Both the position numbers and the translations under genes were made by a program. This document shows positions 23,963 to 33,933 of a DNA stretch of 64,000 nucleotides, in pieces; within the stretch, counting starts at the first letter, position 1; every line of letters begins with the position of its first letter. Under the pieces are notes generated by a model. It made no database searches, was not told where the DNA came from, and saw only the letters and a list, made by a program, of their open reading frames with translations. Source of the stretch: CAG-873 sp910578365 (GTDB lineage Bacteria; Bacteroidota; Bacteroidia; Bacteroidales; Muribaculaceae); the NCBI GenBank assembly GCA_951635545.1, contig OX620685.1:2542001-2606000 (forward strand). The letters are read 5' to 3'.

Positions 23963-26170
23963 TTATTTCACGAGTTTGAACGAGCGTACAGCCGAAGCGG
24001 TGGTTACCTTTACGATGCAGAGGCTGCTGTTGTCGAGAGTTATGTTTACTTCATGGGCACCGTTGCCCTGAACAGAGTTCAGCAGGCGCCCGTCGACAGC
24101 ATAGACTTCCACAGTGGCGATTCCGTCGGTAGCCGTCATGGTGATTCCGTCGGCCGTTGGGCTTATGGTCAGATCGTCGGGATTTACATTTTCCACGCCT
24201 GCAACTGCATCGTATAACATCACGTTATCGATAGCCAGGTGACGGTCGAACATACCGATATAGTTCCATCGGGCCCTTAAAGTGGATGCGCCGTCGGCTT
24301 CGTCGGCCAGGCCGATGGTTTCTTTTATGGGCATGAATCTGTTTGTTTCATCCGGGTTGTATGGAGTAAGCTCATAAACCGGAATCCAGTTTCCGTCACC
24401 GTTAAGTTCGATTTCCAGCGTTGCGGCAGAACTTTCGCCGTCCGATGCATAGTCGTAGGTAAACGATATGGCGAGGTTTAAGTAGTTGCAGCCGTTTATA
24501 TCGATGGCCGGAGTGGTCAGCGCGCCGGCCAGCGAGTAGAATCCGCTGTTGATGCAGTCGATTGAAGCGAAGCCTTTGTCAAATCCCTCGCCTGTGATAT
24601 CAAGAGCGTTGGGGTCGTTGAACTGCCACAGCATATAGTCGGGAGTGGCATCCCATTGATTATCCACAAACCAGTCGGCAGGCATGTGGCCTGAGTCGAA
24701 ATTCTCGGCAAAGGGCAGGCTGCGGGGATTACATTGGCCGTTATCCACATCGATATAGGCGGGTACAGTGATTTCGCCGTCGGTATAGAAGGTTTCCACG
24801 TAATAGCGGTATTTGCCGACCGGCACATCTTTGTCGATAAAGCTCGGAGCTGTCACACTCTCGGCCACGCATCGGTCGCCACGCCAAACTTCGTAGTGCG
24901 ATACCTCGCAGTCATCCATTTCGGGTGCTTCCCATTCAAGAGCCACGGTATCGCCGTCGGAAAGGGTAGCGCGCAGTCCGCGGGCATTGAAGCGGGTGTC
25001 GACGGCAATGCGTTCGCCGACCCGTTCTGACTCACCATCGGGATTTTCATAAACCGCCGATACACGGAAATCATAGACACCACGCGTGTAGTCGAAGAAG
25101 TCAATCGACAGGTCTTCGAGCATGGTGGCTATTTCCATGCCGTCGCAGTACACATTGTAATAAACCGGCTCGATTACACCACCTTGTGGGGCCTCCCAGC
25201 TGATGTTTATCAGGTAGGATTCGAACATTTCGTCGTAGCCGCCTGCCACTTTGACATTGGCCGGAGGCAGCAGCTCTATTTCATCGATGGTCACCTCAAT
25301 CTCACCTGCGGCCGACAGTGTGCCTGCGCTTTCGGCGAAAATCTCGTATCGGTGTACGCCGGCCTTTTTGGGCGAAACATCGGAATAGTCAAGGCTTTTT
25401 ACGTGCTCGGCCACCGTGCGGCCGTCGAGTTTTATGGTATAGCTGTCCACAATATCGGAGCCCGATTTCGACGACAACATTTTCACGTCGTCGATTGCCC
25501 ACAGCATATGAATCATCTCGCCGGTGTCGCTTACACCCTGGAAAGCCACCATGGGAGCGTTGCCGCCTTTAAGCGGCAGCACAAGGTTGTGCCATCCCAG
25601 TGTGGGGCGTGCCTCGTATCGGGCATCCCACAACACCTCCCAGGTGGCGCCGTTATCGTAGCTGGCCTTTACATAATAATGGTCAGGGAAGGAGTCGTCG
25701 GCACCGTACTCAAGTATTTTAGGGTCGATATAATAATGGAAGTCGATGTAGGCGGCATTTTCCACGGCGGGAGTCATCAGCCATTCGTCCTGGGCGGCAT
25801 TATGGTCACCTCTGAAGCCGAACATGTCGAAGTACACCATGGCGCTTTTTTCGCCGCTGTGCATATAGTCTTCCCAGTTGTTCTGTTTCTTGAAATCGTC
25901 GGAAGGATAGTGGAACCACGAACAAAGATATTCGTAATCATTGGTCACCTTTCGCGACCATCCTTCGGGCGGGAAAGTTTCGTCCTCGAAGCCGCAATCA
26001 AGCAGAGTGGTTCCGGCATCGACGTTACTCCAGCTGAGATCCACGCGGGTACCTGTCACTTCGGCTTTAATGGCCGCCGGAGTTTCCGGACTACAGAATG
26101 CCGGTGTGGCTACGGATGTCAACGCAAGCAATGCCAGAGAGCGCATAATAGGGTAGTGAATATGTTTCAT
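23963..26170 (-). CDS. Secreted multidomain protein with T9SS-type C-terminal sorting domain
   Basis: 735 residues from MKHIHYPIMRSLALLALTSV, a signal peptide with cleavage likely near FCS. Two jelly-roll-like modules of the cleaved-adhesin or MAM-like type (about 40-225, GFEDETFPPEGWSRK...WAIDDVKML; and about 490-655, FAENFDSGHMPADWF...LAIDNVMLYD) flank two or three fibronectin type III-like modules (PPANVKVAGGYDE..., GLRATLSDGDTVALEWEAPE). The last 75 residues (VEVYAVDGRLLNSVQG...VRSFKLVK) form a type A sorting domain, so export through the outer membrane by T9SS is expected. The substrate is unknown. TACTTTTG (26202-26195) is a -7 box 24 bp before the start. It diverges from a TPR/AraC regulator. 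Confidence 0.75.
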   Translation of the reverse strand: MKHIHYPIMRSLALLALTSVATPAFCSPETPAAIKAEVTGTRVDLSWSNVDAGTTLLDCGFEDETFPPEGWSRKVTNDYEYLCSWFHYPSDDFKKQNNWEDYMHSGEKSAMVYFDMFGFRGDHNAAQDEWLMTPAVENAAYIDFHYYIDPKILEYGADDSFPDHYYVKASYDNGATWEVLWDARYEARPTLGWHNLVLPLKGGNAPMVAFQGVSDTGEMIHMLWAIDDVKMLSSKSGSDIVDSYTIKLDGRTVAEHVKSLDYSDVSPKKAGVHRYEIFAESAGTLSAAGEIEVTIDEIELLPPANVKVAGGYDEMFESYLINISWEAPQGGVIEPVYYNVYCDGMEIATMLEDLSIDFFDYTRGVYDFRVSAVYENPDGESERVGERIAVDTRFNARGLRATLSDGDTVALEWEAPEMDDCEVSHYEVWRGDRCVAESVTAPSFIDKDVPVGKYRYYVETFYTDGEITVPAYIDVDNGQCNPRSLPFAENFDSGHMPADWFVDNQWDATPDYMLWQFNDPNALDITGEGFDKGFASIDCINSGFYSLAGALTTPAIDINGCNYLNLAISFTYDYASDGESSAATLEIELNGDGNWIPVYELTPYNPDETNRFMPIKETIGLADEADGASTLRARWNYIGMFDRHLAIDNVMLYDAVAGVENVNPDDLTISPTADGITMTATDGIATVEVYAVDGRLLNSVQGNGAHEVNITLDNSSLCIVKVTTASAVRSFKLVK

Positions 26171-26355
26171 ACGTATAAAGAATTGGTTTGAGCACAAAAG
26201 TAAGTATTATGTGATATAAAATCGCTAAAGCCCTATCAAAATCATTTTAATTTCGCGAATCCACACCTTTTTTAACATAAAACGCACTGTTTTTTTATAA
26301 AAATCGGTTTTATACAGCAATTGCGAGTACATGGGCATACTTTTTTGCTGATAAT

Positions 26356-26386
26356 TTTGGTATGCGCGTGTATTTGATTATATTTG
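26356..26386 (+). promoter_or_regulatory. Promoter of the TPR/AraC regulator
   Basis: TTTG (26356-26359), 19 bp, TATATTTG (26379-26386), 33 bp before the ATG at 26420. The opposite-strand -7 box of the T9SS-type gene is about 155 bp away. Confidence 0.7.
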
Positions 26387-26419
26387 TAATTTAATCGGAA
26401 AATACTCGTGTAGGCGAGG

Positions 26420-28090
26420 ATGACTTATATGGAAATAACATTTGCCAGACATATATACATGTTGGTGTGGTTGCTGGGGTGCCTGGTTTCATTACACACC
26501 TGCGGATGGGCGGCATCGACGGTACATCCGCAGCCTATGGATGCGCTTGATTCGATGTTTGTCAGCGGCAAGGCCGCCATCGACAGAGAGGATTTCGACG
26601 AAGCCATGAGAATATTCACCGTGATATGTTCGCACGACGACGGCTCCAGCCGACGCCGATTTTTCTCAATGGCCCACCAGCGGCGCGGAAATATATTCTA
26701 TAACCGCGAAAGCTACGCCGAAGCCATGCATGATTATCTGCAGGCTCGCGGTATTGCCGAACGCAACGGGTTGCCCGACCGTCTGCCGTACATCTATGCC
26801 AATATAGGCAATGTATTCTGCTCTACCGAAGATCTTGAATCAGGTATAATGTTCTATCGCAAGGCTCTCGGCGCCGTGACTGCCAAGGCCGGCTCCGATA
26901 TGCTGCCAGCGCTTTACAACAATCTGTTCTATGCCTATTATCTGAAGGAAAACTCCGATTCGGTAAAGAAATATTTCAATCTGTTCAAAGAGGTGAACCC
27001 ATCCGACACACGTTCGCGCTACGACCTGCTTCTTAACCAGGGACTACTGTACGATATGGAGGGCGAGTCGGCCCGGGCAGTGAGGATGTTCCACCGTGCA
27101 GCTGCTTTCGCTCGCGAGTCCGGCCTGTCGGGCGAGTGCGAGGCTGCTGCGAATTCGTATATAGCCCGTACGTATGAGCGACAGCAGCGCATAGATTCGG
27201 CCATGTATTATCTGCGGGTCAACGAAACGATGGCCCGGAAGCAGAATTTCAACAATCTGCTTGTAGAGTCGCTGCGCGATATGGCGCGTATCTACGACCG
27301 TATGGGGCTGAAAACCGAGGCGCTGCAATGCAAATCGGAATATCTGTCGGTTTCCGACTCGCTGTTCAGCCACGAAACCCTGAATATGATAAAGAATTCG
27401 CAGGCTTTGTACGAGCAGAACAGCGATGCATATACCATACGCTCGCTCAACAATGCCAACGCCCTGCAGCGGTACTGGATAATCGCCCTTTTTGCCGTGC
27501 TGACCATAATAGTGTTGCTTTCTCTGACTCTGTGGCGCCAGAAGCGCAAGCTGACCACCGCCTACATCGACCTGTATGAGCGCAACGTAAAGTTGCTGGA
27601 GGCGGAAACCCGTTATGCCGAACGCATAGGCTCGCTTGAACACAAGGTAAGCGAACTCGAGGAAGCGGCTCCGTTGCTCGGGGATGCCGAGGAGGCTGCA
27701 GAACGCAAGTCGTTGATTCCTAAAGAACAGCGCCAGCTGCTGCTCGAAAAAATATACAAGGTGGCAGAACACCCGGATTTTTATTGCGACCCAGACTGCA
27801 GCATCGACCGTCTGGCTGCCGCCATTGATTCGAACGCCCGCTATGTATCGGAAGTAATAAACAAGGAATACGGCATGAATTTCCGCGGCTTTGTCAACAA
27901 ATACCGTGTCAAGGAGGCCATGCGGCGGCTTGAGGACAATGAGAACTACGGCCATCTGACCATCAAGGCCGTAGCCGAAAGTGTGGGCTACAAATCGCAG
28001 GCCACGTTTATTTCGGTATTCACCAAGGAAACCGGTCTGAAACCGAGCCTGTACCAGCAGCTTGCGCGCCGACACCAGGGCGCCCAGTAA
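26420..28090 (+). CDS. Membrane-bound TPR sensor with AraC-type DNA-binding domain
   Basis: 556 residues. The N-terminal hydrophobic segment (about 10-32) is a signal anchor. Tetratricopeptide-like helical repeats occupy about 45-330 (YAEAMHDYLQARGIAERNG, FYRKALGAV, SARAVRMFHRAAAFARESG). A transmembrane helix follows (about 350-372, YWIIALFAVLTIIVLLSLTLW), then a coiled coil (about 375-420) and an AraC-type double helix-turn-helix at the end (CSIDRLAAAIDSNARYVSEVI and TIKAVAESVGYKSQATFISVF). The periplasmic TPR part presumably senses a signal and the cytoplasmic HTH binds DNA, as in Bacteroidota one-component hybrids. Divergence from the T9SS-type gene suggests that gene as a target. An in-frame ATG at 26429 is an alternative start. 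Confidence 0.82.
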   Translation: MTYMEITFARHIYMLVWLLGCLVSLHTCGWAASTVHPQPMDALDSMFVSGKAAIDREDFDEAMRIFTVICSHDDGSSRRRFFSMAHQRRGNIFYNRESYAEAMHDYLQARGIAERNGLPDRLPYIYANIGNVFCSTEDLESGIMFYRKALGAVTAKAGSDMLPALYNNLFYAYYLKENSDSVKKYFNLFKEVNPSDTRSRYDLLLNQGLLYDMEGESARAVRMFHRAAAFARESGLSGECEAAANSYIARTYERQQRIDSAMYYLRVNETMARKQNFNNLLVESLRDMARIYDRMGLKTEALQCKSEYLSVSDSLFSHETLNMIKNSQALYEQNSDAYTIRSLNNANALQRYWIIALFAVLTIIVLLSLTLWRQKRKLTTAYIDLYERNVKLLEAETRYAERIGSLEHKVSELEEAAPLLGDAEEAAERKSLIPKEQRQLLLEKIYKVAEHPDFYCDPDCSIDRLAAAIDSNARYVSEVINKEYGMNFRGFVNKYRVKEAMRRLEDNENYGHLTIKAVAESVGYKSQATFISVFTKETGLKPSLYQQLARRHQGAQ

Positions 28091-28100
28091 GCGGCGGCGC

Positions 28101-30575
28101 TCAGAATTCCACAACCGTGATGCCGGCGCCTCCCAGGCGTACGTCTTCATCGTGGAAACTTTTTACACCCGCAACCCCGTCGAGGTAGCTGCGTATGTAC
28201 TGGCGCAATGCGCCGGTGCCGGTACCGTGCAGAATGCGCACCCGGCTGCTGTTGAACTGTATGGCATCGTCGATGAAATATGTTACAGCCTGCAGGGCTT
28301 CGTCGACACGCATGCCACGCACGTCGATTTCCTGTTTGAACTGCAACTGGCGCTCGCGCATGCGGTTCGAAGTGTCGACACTGATGAACGAGGCACTTTT
28401 CTGCGCCCCCGAGGCCGCCTTGCGCAGTGTAGGCTGCAGACGGCTCAGTTTTACGGTGGTTTTCAGCTGCCCGAAGGCCACAGTGGCGTTTTTACCCTGG
28501 ATTTCCATTACCGTACCCGGCTGGCCCTGACCGTCGAGCAGCACGCTGTTGCCCACGCTTATGACCTCGGCCTGCGGTTTGGGCTGTGGTTTTTTCTCGG
28601 CCTGCGCCTTGTGTCGGCGCTGCCGTGCGGCATCGGCCTTGCGCAGCAGCGGGTGAGCATCGGCAGCGGCGCTGTCTTCGGCCAGCTGTTGTTTTTCGCT
28701 GTCGAGCCGGCGGCGCAGCTCCAGAGTGCGTTCGCGGTCGGCCTGCGCGGCACGAATCTCGCGTATGGTGCGTTCGATGGCTGCGTTGCTGCCCTCGAGT
28801 ATGCGTCGAGCCTCCTCTCGGGCGTCGGCTATAATCTGGCGTCGCTGTTCGCGCAGCGACTCTGCGTCGGAGTCGTAGCGCTCCAGCAGGTCGTCGAGTC
28901 GTTTTTCCTTCTGGCGTATGTTCATACGCTTGTTTTCCCAGTAACGGCGGTCGCGGTTGATATCGTTGAGGTATCGGTCGAAGTTCACGTAGTCGCTTCC
29001 GGCGATTTCTTCGGCATGAGCTATGATTTCGGCCGGCAGACCTGTCTTACGGGCTATATCGATGGCGAACGAACTGCCCGGATGTCCGATTGACAGGCGG
29101 AACATCGGTTCCATGCGGTTGCGGTCGTATAGCATCGAGCCGTTGACCATGCCGTCGGTGCCGTCGGCAAAGTGTATGAGGTTGCGGAAGTGCGAGGTGA
29201 TGACACCGTAGCAGCCCGACTCTACAAAGCGCTGCAGCAGTGCCTGAGCTATGGCGCCGCCAATCTGGGGCTCTGTGCCCGAGCCGAACTCGTCGACCAG
29301 CAGCAGCGACTGCGGGCCGGTATTGTTTACAAAAAAGCGCATGTTGCGCAGGTGCGACGAGTAGGTCGACAGGTCGTCTTCGATACTTTGGTCGTCGCCT
29401 ATGTCAATCATTATATTTTCGAAGAGGCCGAAGTGCGAGTTTTCATACACCGGTGGCAGCACGCCGCACTGCAGCATATATTGCACCACAGCCACTGTTT
29501 TGAGTGTCACCGACTTGCCGCCGGCATTCGGACCCGATACGAGCAGAATCCGTTTTTTCGGCGTCAGACAGATATCGAGCGGTACAATTTGCTTGCCAGA
29601 GCGCTCCAGAGCGGCCTGGAGTACCGGATGCCGGGCGTTGTACCATTCAAGCTGAGGCTCGGCATGCAGTTGCGGCATTGTGGCGTTGATCTGTTTGGCA
29701 TATAGCGATTTGGCATGGATGAAGTCGAATTCGCCCAGCAGGTGGAAGCCTTGAAGCATGCCGTCGATTTCGGGGCGCAGCACATCGGCCAGAGCTATGA
29801 GTATGCGCATAATTTCGCGGCGCTCGTCGATTTGCAGTTCGCGCAGGCGGTTGTTAGCCTCTACAATTTCGGAAGGCTCTATGAAGTATGTTTTGCCGGA
29901 TGCCGATTCATCGTGTACAATGCCCGGAATCTTGCGTTTGTTCATTGGCGCTACCGGAATCACCAGTCGGCCGTCGCGCACCGACGGGCTTGTGTCGGGG
30001 TCGAGGTATCCGTCTTTAACTGCGCGAGCCAGCACACGTCGCATAGTTGAGGCTATTACACCGTTCATGCTCGCCAGCTGCGAGCGTATTTCGGCGAGTT
30101 CGGTCGACGCATTGTCCTTTACGTTCCCCCATCGGTCTATCACGCGGTCGATTGCCGCAGTGGAGGTCTGGAAGGGGTCGAGCATAAAAGCCAGAGCATC
30201 GAGCAAAGGGTAGGGCGAGTGCCCGTCGTCATCGCGCCGGCGGCGGAAAAAAGCATCTATGGCAGCCATGGTGGCCAGCGAGTTGCGCAGCCTTAGCACA
30301 TCGGCGGCCGGCAGCCATGTACCGGCCGGCCTGATAGAGCGCAGGCGCTCGGTTTCGTCGCTGATACCGGCAATCGGAAATCCTTCTTCGCCGTTGATTA
30401 TGGCTGACATCTCCGACACCTGACAAAGGCGGCGGCTTATAGTATCGAAGTCGGCCGAAAACTGCATTTCGGCGCAGCAGTCAGTGCCGAGGGTTGAAAT
30501 ACAAAGATTTGATATTGCGTGGCGCACACCTTCAAAGGCTATTTTGCGCTCTATGTCTGCTGAGTTGTGTTTCAT
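28101..30575 (-). CDS. mutS2: Endonuclease/ribosome-rescue ATPase MutS2
   Basis: 824 residues from MKHNSADIERK; a GTG six bases upstream is a weaker start. The MutS core and clamp helices precede the ABC-type ATPase: Walker A SGPNAGGKSVTLK (about 340), Walker B LLLVDEFGSGTEP, and STYSSHLRNM as signature. A long coiled coil (about 510-620) is followed by a KOW-like segment and the C-terminal Smr domain (EIDVRGMRVDEAL...ILHGTGTGALRQYIR). It lacks the mismatch-recognition domain of MutS, so it is the suppressor-of-recombination or collided-ribosome type. A TACTTTTG box lies at 30591-30584. It converges with the TPR/AraC gene with 10 bp between stops. Confidence 0.94.
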   Translation of the reverse strand: MKHNSADIERKIAFEGVRHAISNLCISTLGTDCCAEMQFSADFDTISRRLCQVSEMSAIINGEEGFPIAGISDETERLRSIRPAGTWLPAADVLRLRNSLATMAAIDAFFRRRRDDDGHSPYPLLDALAFMLDPFQTSTAAIDRVIDRWGNVKDNASTELAEIRSQLASMNGVIASTMRRVLARAVKDGYLDPDTSPSVRDGRLVIPVAPMNKRKIPGIVHDESASGKTYFIEPSEIVEANNRLRELQIDERREIMRILIALADVLRPEIDGMLQGFHLLGEFDFIHAKSLYAKQINATMPQLHAEPQLEWYNARHPVLQAALERSGKQIVPLDICLTPKKRILLVSGPNAGGKSVTLKTVAVVQYMLQCGVLPPVYENSHFGLFENIMIDIGDDQSIEDDLSTYSSHLRNMRFFVNNTGPQSLLLVDEFGSGTEPQIGGAIAQALLQRFVESGCYGVITSHFRNLIHFADGTDGMVNGSMLYDRNRMEPMFRLSIGHPGSSFAIDIARKTGLPAEIIAHAEEIAGSDYVNFDRYLNDINRDRRYWENKRMNIRQKEKRLDDLLERYDSDAESLREQRRQIIADAREEARRILEGSNAAIERTIREIRAAQADRERTLELRRRLDSEKQQLAEDSAAADAHPLLRKADAARQRRHKAQAEKKPQPKPQAEVISVGNSVLLDGQGQPGTVMEIQGKNATVAFGQLKTTVKLSRLQPTLRKAASGAQKSASFISVDTSNRMRERQLQFKQEIDVRGMRVDEALQAVTYFIDDAIQFNSSRVRILHGTGTGALRQYIRSYLDGVAGVKSFHDEDVRLGGAGITVVEF

Positions 30576-30656
30576 ATTCACTGCAAAAGTACGAAAAAAA
30601 TATCAAACAAAGCATGGCGTAAAAATGTTATTAAATTAAAATAAACAAAAGAAAAA

Positions 30657-30687
30657 GACAGCGGGCGGTCGGTTGCCGCCCGGCTGT
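30657..30687 (+). other. GC-rich hairpin in the leader of the HdeD-like gene
   Basis: GACAGCGGGCGG and CCGCCC-G-GCTGTC form a 12-bp stem with one bulge around TCGGTTG. It lies between divergent genes, so it is more likely a 5' leader structure than a terminator. Confidence 0.4.
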
Positions 30688-30730
30688 CCGCTTCCGAATA
30701 AATTAATAACACCTTTAAAACTTATTTATT

Positions 30731-31282
30731 ATGAAAGCCTTGAATGTAAATTATGTAGGTCAGACACGTCTGTGGTGGCTTGTGCTGCTTGTGGGCATAC
30801 TGCTTGTGATAGGAGGATTCGCTTATTGGTTCTGGCCCAATGCGGGCTATGCTGTGGCCTCACAGATTTTCGGCTGGCTCCTTGTGCTTGCCGGAGTAGT
30901 CCAGCTTTGCACCTCGGCAGGTCCCAACCGCCCCAAGGGCTGGGGATGGTGGCTCGCAGGAGGAATGATTGACATGTTTATCGGTTTTATGCTCGTGCGC
31001 AGCATAATCCTCAGCGAAATGGTATTTCCATACTTCCTTGCCTTTGTGTTCATATTCTGGGGCATAGAGGCTCTTGTAAAGGCATGCACTTCGCGTGGCC
31101 GTTACTGGTGGATTGGAATCATCAACGGTATTCTGCTGACAATCATAGGTTTCTTCTTCCTTGAGGCCGGCTATGCCAGCGACATGTTCATGGTTTCGTT
31201 CCTCACCTCCATTGCCTTTATCTACTGGGGATTCACCATTGCCATAGCCTCGTACGACATGAAGCCTGCAGAGCGGAGATGA
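30731..31282 (+). CDS. HdeD-family (DUF308) membrane protein
   Basis: 183 residues with six hydrophobic segments in three hairpins: WWLVLLVGILLVIGGFAYWF, ASQIFGWLLVLAGVVQL, GGMIDMFIGFMLV, YFLAFVFIFWGIEALV, GIINGILLTIIGFFF and FLTSIAFIYWGFTIAIA. That is the internally repeated pattern of HdeD. In E. coli the family is linked to acid resistance; the role here is unknown. A weak hairpin (TCACACAG/CTGTGTGA, 31320-31344) follows the stop. Confidence 0.8.
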   Translation: MKALNVNYVGQTRLWWLVLLVGILLVIGGFAYWFWPNAGYAVASQIFGWLLVLAGVVQLCTSAGPNRPKGWGWWLAGGMIDMFIGFMLVRSIILSEMVFPYFLAFVFIFWGIEALVKACTSRGRYWWIGIINGILLTIIGFFFLEAGYASDMFMVSFLTSIAFIYWGFTIAIASYDMKPAERR

Positions 31283-31315
31283 CATTTTAGAGCTTGTTCA
31301 AAAAATCTTATCAGA

Positions 31316-31344
31316 AGTTTCACACAGGGTGTTCCTCTGTGTGA
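31316..31344 (+). terminator. Possible terminator after the HdeD-like gene
   Basis: TCACACAG (31320-31327) pairs with CTGTGTGA (31337-31344), an 8-bp stem with a 9-nt loop, about 37 bp after the stop. No T-run follows, so this is weak. Confidence 0.35.
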
Positions 31345-31442
31345 TTCTGTCTGAACGCCATTGTTGTATACATAATTTTGGCAAAAATAGTTAAAAACAT
31401 CTTATATAGTGGTAAAGCAGGCTCTATGTCGCAGAAAATTTG

Positions 31443-31450
31443 TATCTTTG
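31443..31450 (+). promoter_or_regulatory. -7 box of the Trp/Gly-rich protein gene
   Basis: TATCTTTG lies 57 bp before the ATG at 31508. No clean TTTG is found at the -33 distance. Confidence 0.4.
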
Positions 31451-31507
31451 GTTTAACTTTTGGCTTATAATAAAGTCTAACTTGTAAAACCATTATTTAT
31501 ACACGAT

Positions 31508-32542
31508 ATGAAACGCTTAGCACGATACATACTCGCAGCCGCAGGAATACTTTCCGTGGCGGCTCCGGCTATGGCTCAGGATTATTACGACGACATCTAC
31601 GGAGGTCCGCGCAAGCAGTCCAAGCCAAAGAAGCAGCAGACTGCGGATTATCAGGTTGCCGATTACGCGGCTGCCGACAGCTATGCTCCCTCGGGTTCTC
31701 TCGACATGGACGTGGACACATACAACCGCCGTGGACAGTTTCTGGTTTCGGATTCTGTGGCAAACGACTCTACAGGTATCGGCGACACCTTTGCCTATAC
31801 ACGTCGTATCGAGCGCTTCCATAACCCCGATGTGGTGACAGAAAGCGGCGATACCACTCTGTGCGATTACTATTACTCCACACCACAGCAGACCAATATA
31901 AATGTATATGTGGTGGACAACACTCCGTACTACCCATATTCGTGGGCTTGGCGCTACGGCAATCCGTGGTACTGGAACGTGTACGGCCCTGCCTATGTGG
32001 GCTGGGGCGGCTGGTATGGCGGCTGGTACGATCCCTTCTGGTATGACCCATACCCCTGGGGATGGTCATGGGGCTGGACATGGGCTCCCGGATGGGGCCA
32101 CGGCTGGTGTCCCGGATGGGGACATGGCTGGGGACATGGCTGGGGACCGTCGGTAGCCTGGCGTCCGAGTACACCCGGCGCTGCACGTCCGCACCGTCCC
32201 ACCGGACCGGGCATGAACTCCGGACATAGCACCTCCACGGGCAATCATTACGCCGGTAATACCGGTCGTCCCGGTAACATGGGCCGTCCGATTGGTTCGA
32301 ATAACAACTCGTTCAGCGGCAGCGCTCTGCGTCTGGGTTACAGCGGCACATCGTCGTCGTCGGTTACAGCACGACCGGGCACTCGCCCCAATCCGTCGCA
32401 GGGTACCTATACTCCTTACGGGGCCGGCACCCGTGGCCGAAACTCGTCGGGTGTAAGGACAGGCACTTCGACACGCAACAGCACACCCTCGCGCGACGCA
32501 TATAACAACAGCAACCGCACACGGCTCTTTCATTTAAACTAA
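31508..32542 (+). pseudogene. Secreted Trp/Gly-rich protein, 3' end displaced by an ISAs1-type element
   Basis: The signal peptide MKRLARYILAAAGILSVAAPAMA is followed by a polar Tyr/Asp/Lys-rich stretch. A 70-residue tract (about 150-220) is extremely rich in W, G, Y and P (YVGWGGWYGGWYDPFWYD, WGHGWGHGWG). A Ser/Thr/Asn/Gly/Arg-rich low-complexity tail then begins. The frame is native up to 32519, reads seven residues into the element (TRLFHLN) and stops. Removing the element and one copy of the 9-bp target repeat restores a continuous 388-residue frame ending at 34218. The truncated 344-residue product may still be made. Function is unknown; it precedes an OmpP1/FadL-like gene. Confidence 0.85.
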
Positions 32543-32642
32543 AATAAAAAGCATGACTTCCCCTACCCGGTTCATTGTGAATCGGGCAATATTCTGTGTC
32601 TGTCTGTCAACGAGTTATTCTGGTGTCAAAATCTTATTTTTT

Positions 32643-33872
32643 TCATTTTTGGCTTAAAAATCGCATCAGCCGAGTAAAGCTCATTGAGATATGTCTCATC
32701 AGTTCGGCTATGCCTTTATTCTTATCCGATCGTTTTTTGCGAAGTCCTTTCCATATTGAGAACACCGAGTAAACTATTCTCTGTATGGTGTCGAGGTTTC
32801 GGGCGGCTCTTGTCGACTTACGTTTTATATTGTCCTGCTGGAGATTGTAGTCCAGGCCCCAGTGCATGCTTTCTATCGACCAGTGGTTGCGCACGATGAT
32901 TCCGAGCTTCGGAGTCTTCGTAGGCATACTGCTGACATACAGGCGTTTTTCCGAAGTGCGCATCCCTGTTGACTTTTTGACTGTAGATGATTCATACTCT
33001 ATGATGGTCATGTTTCCGCCCCACTTCTCTTTGTCGGCGATAATGTCCAGTCCGTCATATACGCGGTAGGTTCTCGTCTCTATCCTGCCGTGGGCCAGTT
33101 CGGGACCTTCGGTGTAAGAATATACCGGTGTGTGTTCCACTAGCCTGTCCTCAATGCCGTATCGCAATGACGGCTGGTTGGCTTTGAGTTCTATCAGAAA
33201 GTCACCCCCTTTCTTTCTGATTTTCTCGACAATGTCCTTCTGCATAGACATGGCGTCGGCTGTGACAATCTTTCCTGCGACATCTATTTTATCAAGAAGT
33301 ATCGGTACGGCCTTTATCTCGTTGCTCTTTTCCTGACAGGCTTCGGTGGCGATTGTTATGCCGGTGCTGAACGAATAGGCAGAGACGATATCCGGGCTAC
33401 GCCCGTTTTCCTGAACGGTGCCGCGCTCGGCTTTGCCGTCAATGCAGATTATTTCAATGATGCGGCTGGCGCAGGTCAGTCTTTCAAGGAATATGTCTGC
33501 GAACTGCTGCATCCTGTCGGCCATATCCATATCGTTGATGCCGTTCTCCACACGGCAAAGCGTGGCCTCAGATGGTACGCCGTTCCTCAACATGCCCATT
33601 TTGTGTAATTTGTTGAGGTTGTATCTGCCGAACTCCAATATCTCGGCTCGTCCGATGCATCCGGCCATACGTCCGAGTATCATCAGCATGATGATATCGT
33701 TGAGGCTGTGACGGAAATTGCCTTTGTCCAATCTACGGAAATCCGGCACGGATGAGGCAAATGCTCGAAGCTCTTCCATGATACTGCGCCTTGTGTCAAA
33801 TTTATTGTGTACTTTTGCGGTATGATCAGGCGCATAGGCGTCAGTCGAACAGACTTGGTCAAGTGGCTTCAT
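32643..33872 (-). CDS. ISAs1-family (H-repeat-type) DDE transposase
   Basis: 409 residues. The N-terminal part (MEELRAFASSVPDFRRLDKGNFRHSLNDIIMLMILGRMAGC) matches the DDE_Tnp_1-associated domain. It is followed by ICIDGKAERGT (first Asp), KIVTADAMSMQKDIVEKI (second Asp) and the late block RNHWSIESMHWGLDYNLQQDNIK (Glu). All three catalytic positions are present. The ATG at 33872 is supported by a consensus promoter just upstream; an internal ATG at 33779 gives 378 residues, nearer the usual family length. Confidence 0.9.
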   Translation of the reverse strand: MKPLDQVCSTDAYAPDHTAKVHNKFDTRRSIMEELRAFASSVPDFRRLDKGNFRHSLNDIIMLMILGRMAGCIGRAEILEFGRYNLNKLHKMGMLRNGVPSEATLCRVENGINDMDMADRMQQFADIFLERLTCASRIIEIICIDGKAERGTVQENGRSPDIVSAYSFSTGITIATEACQEKSNEIKAVPILLDKIDVAGKIVTADAMSMQKDIVEKIRKKGGDFLIELKANQPSLRYGIEDRLVEHTPVYSYTEGPELAHGRIETRTYRVYDGLDIIADKEKWGGNMTIIEYESSTVKKSTGMRTSEKRLYVSSMPTKTPKLGIIVRNHWSIESMHWGLDYNLQQDNIKRKSTRAARNLDTIQRIVYSVFSIWKGLRKKRSDKNKGIAELMRHISMSFTRLMRFLSQK

Positions 33873-33901
33873 TTTTAGCGTAACTCTTTGATTATCACCT
33901 A

Positions 33902-33933
33902 TAAAGTTACTAAAAATCTGTCACTTGACCAAA
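33902..33933 (-). promoter_or_regulatory. Promoter of the ISAs1-type transposase
   Basis: Minus strand: TTTG (33933-33930), 20 bp, TAACTTTA (33909-33902), one mismatch to the -7 consensus, 29 bp before the ATG at 33872. The rest of the 33873-34305 gap holds the element's end, the displaced gene fragment and an 87-bp spacer. Confidence 0.6.

Noticed and set aside
32042..32152. GGATGGGGACATGGCTGG-type tandem repeats as a possible CRISPR-like or regulatory repeat
   Set aside because: They are codon repeats encoding the Trp/Gly/His tract of the secreted protein.
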